NCBI GenBank assembly: GCA_024305405.1
Contig: JAKNDB010000109.1
Span: 4,278,001-4,342,000, forward strand
DNA: 64,000 nucleotides
Origin: Dirofilaria immitis
Taxonomy: Eukaryota > Nematoda > Chromadorea > Rhabditida > Onchocercidae
Direction: 5' to 3'
The translations under genes and the position numbers were made by a program. A model generated the notes under the pieces. That model saw only the letters and a program-made list of their open reading frames with translations. It was not told the origin of the DNA and searched no databases. Shown here piece after piece: positions 55,921 to 64,000 of this stretch (position 1 is its first letter; the number at the start of each line of letters is the position of its first letter).

Positions 55921-56203
55921 TTATCTATGTGCAACTCTTGCCGCCCTCTCATAATCTTCATCAAAAGTGCCTGAAAATTACAGAACATAGTAAGCGTTAC
56001 GACATATTTGTCTGTTGAGGACAACAATAAAAAAATTAGTGCCCCACTGCTGTTTTTGTTCATGAGGATGACGATGATTAATAATGTCAATGAAGTATGC
56101 AATCCCTTCTGATCCATGAAATACACCAAAATGGTCTAAATAGCTGGTACATCGAACGATTCAAATTATCGTAGTATTCCACGCTATTGGACGACTTATG
56201 GTT
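55921..56203 (-). CDS. Unidentified coding-like stretch, probably 3' exons
   Basis: From 56203 downward one frame reads 'NHKSSNSVEYYDNLNRSMYQ'. After a frame change near 56140 it reads 'DHFGVFHGSEGIAYFIDI' and 'NHRHPHEQKQQWGTNFFIVV', ending in a stop near 55976. A segment with a good acceptor (gtaattttcag) at 55970-55921 reads 'TFDEDYERAARVAHR' and a stop. The composition is that of a real protein. I do not recognise the family, and the join between the parts is unproven. It may be the end of a gene or a decayed copy. Confidence 0.35.
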
Positions 56204-56676
56204 CTTATATTCATATATAAAATGGCTTTTATATTTATATTTTTTTTTATACTACATGGTTTTTATATTCACAATTTTTTTTGTACTACATGGCTTTTAT
56301 ATTCACGTATTGATAATTCAAAAGCTCATTTTTACATTTATTTTATATCCTAGTTCATGAAAATATGCAAGACATTTCGTAAAAAAATCAGAAAAGAGAA
56401 GGTTAAAACTTCGGTTCACCAGATCTCTTCCGCTGCATTACAATCGTTAATCTACTTTTTATTTATTTGCGTCAATTCCAATTTAATTCTTAACATATAT
56501 TTCAGTGAAGGAAAATAAGAAACAAGGCAAAACAAAAATGCTGTACTTATCTACATTCATAATTTGTCGAAAATGACGCAATTACCTGCGTACCTTTGCA
56601 AAAATTTTATCAACACTTTAGTAAAACTATCAACAACAAGCAGATGAATTAGAGATGATCAGTATAGAAGTAATAA

Positions 56677-59373
<2,697 letters not shown>

Positions 59374-59402
59374 GGTCGTATCGTCTATCTCACTTTCCGA
59401 AA
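59374..59402 (-). promoter_or_regulatory. Candidate trans-splice acceptor of the downstream LanC-like gene
   Basis: On the minus strand 'tgtatttacag' ends at 59403, 29 bases before the ATG and only about 330 bases after the stop codon of the upstream copy. This spacing is typical of nematode operons, in which the second mRNA receives a spliced leader. An independent promoter is also possible. Confidence 0.45.
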
Positions 59403-59734
59403 CTGTAAATACACATGAGAAACATATCTTGGACACCCATTTCGATATATTATTACATAAATCTTAACTGGAAATTTTCAAAATAAGTCGTTCGTTCTAT
59501 CCTCAAATCCTTTCTGATTGCATAAATGCTACCAGATTCTCGATAAAGTTGCTGTATTAAAAAGCAGAAAGTTACTGCAGTATATTGTAAAACACTACAG
59601 TGACAAAAATTCTAGAAAGTAAAATTTATTTTCAAAGACAATAACTGTACAATATCGTAATATTTTTTCAGTTTCGAATATTTTTTAAACAGACATTGTA
59701 ATGCAATTTAAGAAGCAATAAAAGTTAAAGGCAA

Positions 59735-62700
59735 TCAAGAAAAAGGAATAGGTACAAGAGGAAATTGTGCCTTATGCGATTCTAACAAATCGCATATAAA
59801 ACATAAAGTTCCACTTATTCCTTCAAATAAGCTGTATGGACGGTCAGGTGTCCGAGCTCTTCGTCTGAAGTCTTCACTACATAAAACTTTCGCAATACAG
59901 AGAGCGCAATCCAAGTATCGCTAAAAAGGGAATTGATAGACTTTAGTGCAGCAACTTATGAAGAGTTAAGTATTCAGATCACCTATTAGATATTACCTTC
60001 TTCGTTGGGTTATTTCAACAATCTCTATTGGAAACCAGCCAGTCATAAATAAAAACTCTATTTCAACATACAGTTGCTGGAAACTAAAAATTCTCGTATA
60101 CGAACTTGCTCATTGGTAAGCCGGTAAAACAACAAAAAGCATAACCACTGCCAGCAGCACCATGACATATTCCTGGCCCTTTAATCAAGATACCCTTTTG
60201 CCAAACAAGATTCAACGCCGCATTTGCACACTAAAATTTCATTTTGCAAATTCGGAAAAAATTTTGCACGAAAGTATTTCCTTTCATAAGTATGATAAGT
60301 TCAATAATAGCCAAGAACGAGCCGCAAAAAGCATGAAGAAAAATAGAAAATAATCTGGACATTTTACAAAAATGAGAGTAATTGAGGCATCTTAAATAAA
60401 TAGCTTTTTCTTTTTTATTTGTTACAAATATTTCATAAAAATATTTAAAAGAATAAATCACTGAAAGAATATTGAATTATACCATATATTTAAGTGGTAT
60501 AATATGTGAAAATATTTTTGTTTTTTCTTGCGTTGCAACGAGGTACATGGAGTTGTAAATTCTTCATTTCCACTTAAGCTCTAAACGTTGCCAAAGATAA
60601 AGTCCAAAGACATCAATCTTAAACTTAGAAGCAAAGCACCTAAGTGAAATACGCTAAAAAATTAAACATTTTAAATAAACTGACTTTTAGGTATTTCTCA
60701 TTGCGGGTGTGCAAATACGCAACAATCATCAAATGAACAGCGCCAGTGGCACCATAGCACCAGTGCACCAATTCGTTTTCACCTCGATCGATTCCTTCCT
60801 CTTCTACTTTTGATGGGATGTTACCATTTTTTAATTGTAATGACAAAATCCAATCCAATGTTTCAAAAACATCAGATTTTGCATCCTCATCCAAAAATTC
60901 AATGAAGCTGCAAAGAAGGGATGCGCTTTTAAAAAACTAAAGAAAAGTTTCACAAAATTATCTTATGATCGTTTGTTCATATAAAAATGCAAAATAAATA
61001 ATTTTTCTATCATAAGTCTGCAAATAAAATGCAAAAACACTTAGGTAATAACGGTTTAACGTTTAACCAAGTCAATTTAACTACACGCCTAGTTGAAGTT
61101 CAAATGGCTAATGACAATGAGATAACTAAAAGAAGTCGATGTTCAATCGCGTTTAGTGTATATCTTTCACAACATTCGGAAATGCACTGCAGCAAGCAAC
61201 CAAACAGTTCTAGCAAAAGATTTAGTCCGGACTTCAAGTTACACAAGCTCGAAAAAATAATACAACTGATTTTACCAAATTAACATCTGTAGGATGCCCA
61301 TAAGACCATGGGCCGCACCCAGATAATGACGTCCATGATACTGATACATTAATGGCACCTTAAATCGTTTCGAAGCCGCATAAGACCTACCAGAGGCGAT
61401 TATTTTACTTACAACAATCCCAATACAATTGTCAGGAATAATTTTCTGTGCCATATGCTCCTGAAAACCAAATAAAATTTAAAATAATCAGGGACTTTGC
61501 ATTAGAGAAATAAAAAGCTTAAAAAATTATTCGGTAGAAAAATATAAAAAACCTAAGAGTTATGACAGCAGCAAGGAAACCGACACGTCCACCAAGCAAC
61601 TCGTCATCTCCATCACCATGTACATTACTGTTACCTATGATATGACCAATCTCAATAATGCGGTCAACCAACTGTTTGCTTTTCTCGCTTCTTTTTTCGT
61701 AAAGTATACAAATCACGTAAATACTTAATGATCCCAATAAATAACGTGTTTCTCGGTTTAACTCGTTCTGTAATCAGAGTTAGAAAGTGCAGAAAACCTT
61801 CATAAATCACTAGAGAAAAAGTGCAACAAATAATGAAAATTCTTCTATGATAAATAGATTTTGAAAGAATATATCAAACAATTTCGTAAATTCATCCATA
61901 GCTAAAACACTGATCATCAAAGTAGATTGAGGCTATATGCTACAGTTAAAAGGCTATGATGGAGAAATTCTTCTTAAAAAGAAAGGAGATAGGATGATGA
62001 ATATGATGTGGCATCTCAAAGTAAAGTGAAAGATCGTTATGTTAAGAGCTCATATTTACTCATTTCGTCCGACATATATTTATTCCTTATCATCAAAAAT
62101 GCAATCTTTCACTTTATTCATCTAAACACACATATCTACTCTTATATTCAGTTGGAAATATCAAAGCGCAAAATTTTAAAGTCATCTATAGGTACCGTTT
62201 TTAGCAATAACTGTCTAAACCGAACTTTCCTAACAGCTTCTAAATGCTGCATAAGAAGGCGTCTTCCGTATTTCATTGATTCCTCGCACCTGTGGTTAAA
62301 GGATGATGAAGATGCTCTTAACATAGCGTATGCAATACCAGCTCCACCGGTATATGCACCTCCATGTAAATCATCAATATTAGAAGATCTATTCATTATT
62401 TTTCTCAAAAATTGTTCTGCTTCATTCTCCAACCACGCTATCGTGACCTGAAAAAATGGCTAACTAAATTTAACTATAATCATAGGAAACTCATAAACTG
62501 TGTATGACAAATAGTTAATATCCAGTGAATTCCAACATTCTGTTTCACAAAATGATTGACAGTTTAAATTTTCCACTTTTTGAAGCTTTTTAAAAGTTTA
62601 CAAATTAATTAAAAATTAAAAATCTCTGGACATATCTTCGTATACCACTTTTTCTTGCATTCTGAGAGCAAACAGTATAAATCAACGAAAAGAGATAACC

Positions 62701-62775
62701 TTCGGAATTACTTACGGATTCAGCTCCTTTATTTGGGTTTTTTGAAAGGGATTTTCTATATAACGCGGCAGCCAT
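59735..62775 (-). CDS. LanC-like protein, upstream tandem copy
   Basis: Seven exons: 62775-62716, 62447-62235 (donor less sure), 61767-61553, 61460-61276, 60907-60685, 60230-60106 and 59920-59735, about 400 residues. Intron phases match the downstream copy, and exons 4 and 7 have identical lengths (185 and 186). Motifs: 'HGGAYTGGAGIAYAML', 'GGRVGFLAAVITLR', 'HYLGAAHGLMGILQML', 'HWCYGATGAVHLMIVAYL' (His of the other copy replaced by Tyr, zinc Cys kept), 'GPGICHGAAGSGYAFL' and 'RPYSLFEGISGTLCFICD'. Two bases are missing: at the start of exon 4, and in the T run of exon 6, which is one base shorter than its partner (125 against 126). The start MAAALYRKS follows a splice-acceptor-like tract. Function as for its neighbour. 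Confidence 0.92.
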
Positions 62776-62807
62776 TTTAAGGACATAGCCTTTTTTTTAC
62801 TGAGAGG

Positions 62808-63494
62808 TCTAAAAATAAATAAGAAATAAACACCAAACAGATATAGAATAAACATGACAGAAATGGTCCAGTCAAAGTCTTTTGATATGCTATTCCAGCA
62901 AATACGGGCTGAAAAAACTTGGCAAAAAACAGTAACAGACTTAAAACATTGAGAAATTATTATTGTAATAATATATGGATACTAATCAATATGTATCTCG
63001 AGTTTCACTGTTTTTTTGGCATTCTCCTACTTAGCAATGCCTACAGCGCTTATAAATATATTAACGACGACACTGCACAATTCGCGAAATCTCCGTCCTC
63101 CCGGCTGAATTCCTGAAGTACTTCCTACCCAAAACCCTGGTCACCTAACCATTATACAACCACTGCGCTTATATCCCTCCCGAAAACTGAACGACTTCAT
63201 ATTTTTTCAACAATGTTGCATGTCGTGAAGTATGAAATTTTACTCTCATATTCATATCGCAAGCTATGAAATTTTACTCTCTCAATTATAACCGTCAAGC
63301 GGTTATAATTTGCATTATATTCTATATGGAAGAAGAGGCTCCTCAGGGCACTTAGGTTTTAGCGTTACCGATTGAATTCCCGGTTTGTTTGTTGGAATTC
63401 AATAATAGCTATGGTCGTATTCACTATGATGATGTTTAATCTCACATTTCTCTGCATCTTAATTTTTTTGATAAATTAAGTGCAATTTTGCAGT
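62808..63494. other. Intergenic stretch upstream of the LanC-like pair
   Basis: No gene recognised. It holds a perfect 11-bp hairpin (aattataaccg / cggttataatt, 63284-63310, five-base loop) and a 17-base direct repeat (tatgaaattttactctc) at about 63230 and 63265. Parts of 63110-63180 look faintly tRNA-like on the minus strand, but no cloverleaf can be drawn. Confidence 0.45.
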
Positions 63495-63900
63495 ATGTTA
63501 AGGACGTCATGTAGAAGAAGTTTGCTTAGATCACCATCAGTTAGCGTGTCTGTTGCGAAACTTGAAAGTGGCATACCATCGATGAATGATATCAAGAAAT
63601 CAGATGATTACCATTCATCAAAATATACCATTTTGGGTTGTATTTTATCTTTGATATCCACCTTCCTTTTTTAAAATTATGAAATCTTCTTGTTCCCCAC
63701 CAGTGATTTTCCAATGAAACAATCTTATGCAGGCAGTAAACGGAAGGATCCAATGCTTTATACCGACAGAAAAGTGGGTCGAGGTTACTGGCATTTCTCG
63801 AATACCATTTTTCACTCATGGCCAAAAATTCATCCAAAATCAGCGAAAGGGATAAAGCAAAATTTTTGCATAATTTTTTTCTTCTTCTCGTCATGTGCAT
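63495..63900 (+). CDS. Tentative exons of an unidentified gene at the window edge
   Basis: A 3' splice-like site (gcaattttgcag) precedes the ATG at 63495. The frame starts 'MLRTSCRRSLLRSPSVSVSV', basic and Ser-rich like a mitochondrial targeting sequence, and continues 'MNDIKKSDDYHSSKYTILG'. A second segment from 63704, after 'ccccaccag', reads 'DFPMKQSYAGSKRKDPMLY' and 'DRKVGRGYWHFSNTIFHSWP'. Both look like real coding sequence. The join is not defined and I do not recognise the family. The gene would continue beyond the window. Confidence 0.35.
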
Positions 63901-64000
63901 AGATTACAATTGGTATGTTGTTTCCTGTGAATAATTTACATCCATTAATGCTGCCAACTTTTTTGACAGCAGAAAATGTGCTGTTAAGTGTTACACTTTA

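Noticed and set aside
63110..63180. tRNA-like wording on the minus strand (gcgcagtggttgtataatgg)
   Set aside because: No acceptor stem, no proper B box and no cloverleaf could be drawn.

Overview
The window looks like nuclear DNA of a filarial nematode (Onchocercidae). It is very AT-rich. Its genes have many short exons split by AT-rich introns, and several have a 3' splice site just before the start codon with no visible upstream exon, as expected for spliced-leader trans-splicing. The recognisable proteins are nematode types: a cuticlin-like ZP protein, a metabotropic glutamate receptor, a sigma-type glutathione S-transferase, a FoxG/fkh-2 forkhead factor and LanC-like proteins. A patch of broken bacterial genes matching Wolbachia-type Pal, dihydrolipoamide dehydrogenase, enolase and Obg points to a nuclear Wolbachia transfer (nuwt). 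Species is not determined.

Layout: 0.1-4.5 kb (-) a complete ten-exon ZP/cuticlin-like gene; 4.6-17.2 kb no recognisable gene, with a 336-bp foldback at 14 kb; 17.2-18.96 kb the Wolbachia-derived patch; 20.5-30.1 kb (+) the mGluR gene in about 22 exons; 31.7-32.9 kb (-) the GST; 33.9 kb a 56-bp tandem duplication; 34.5-35.1 kb (-) a tentative gene; 36.8-37.3 kb a (TAA)n array of about 550 bp; 37.9-38.2 kb a second foldback; 38-47 kb almost empty apart from a tentative membrane-protein gene at 44 kb; 47.2-49.4 kb (+) the forkhead gene; 49.4-55.9 kb empty; 55.9-56.2 kb (-) an unidentified coding-like stretch; 56.7-62.8 kb (-) two tandem seven-exon LanC-like genes; 63.5 kb onward (+) tentative exons running to the edge.

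The forward reading frame of most host genes is interrupted by single missing bases, nearly all next to homopolymers or doublets. I count about 16 in mGluR, GST, forkhead and both LanC-like genes, always a loss and never a gain. Splice phases and paralogue comparison show where each base should be. This is best explained by homopolymer under-calling in a long-read assembly, so these genes are annotated as functional genes with sequence errors rather than pseudogenes. The ZP gene, by contrast, joins without one break. The Wolbachia fragments also carry damage that such errors cannot explain: fusion, insertion, truncation and missense changes in key residues.

Functionally the genes are independent: extracellular matrix (ZP), neuronal signalling (mGluR), glutathione chemistry (GST and, by family knowledge, LanC-like) and head/neuronal patterning (FoxG).
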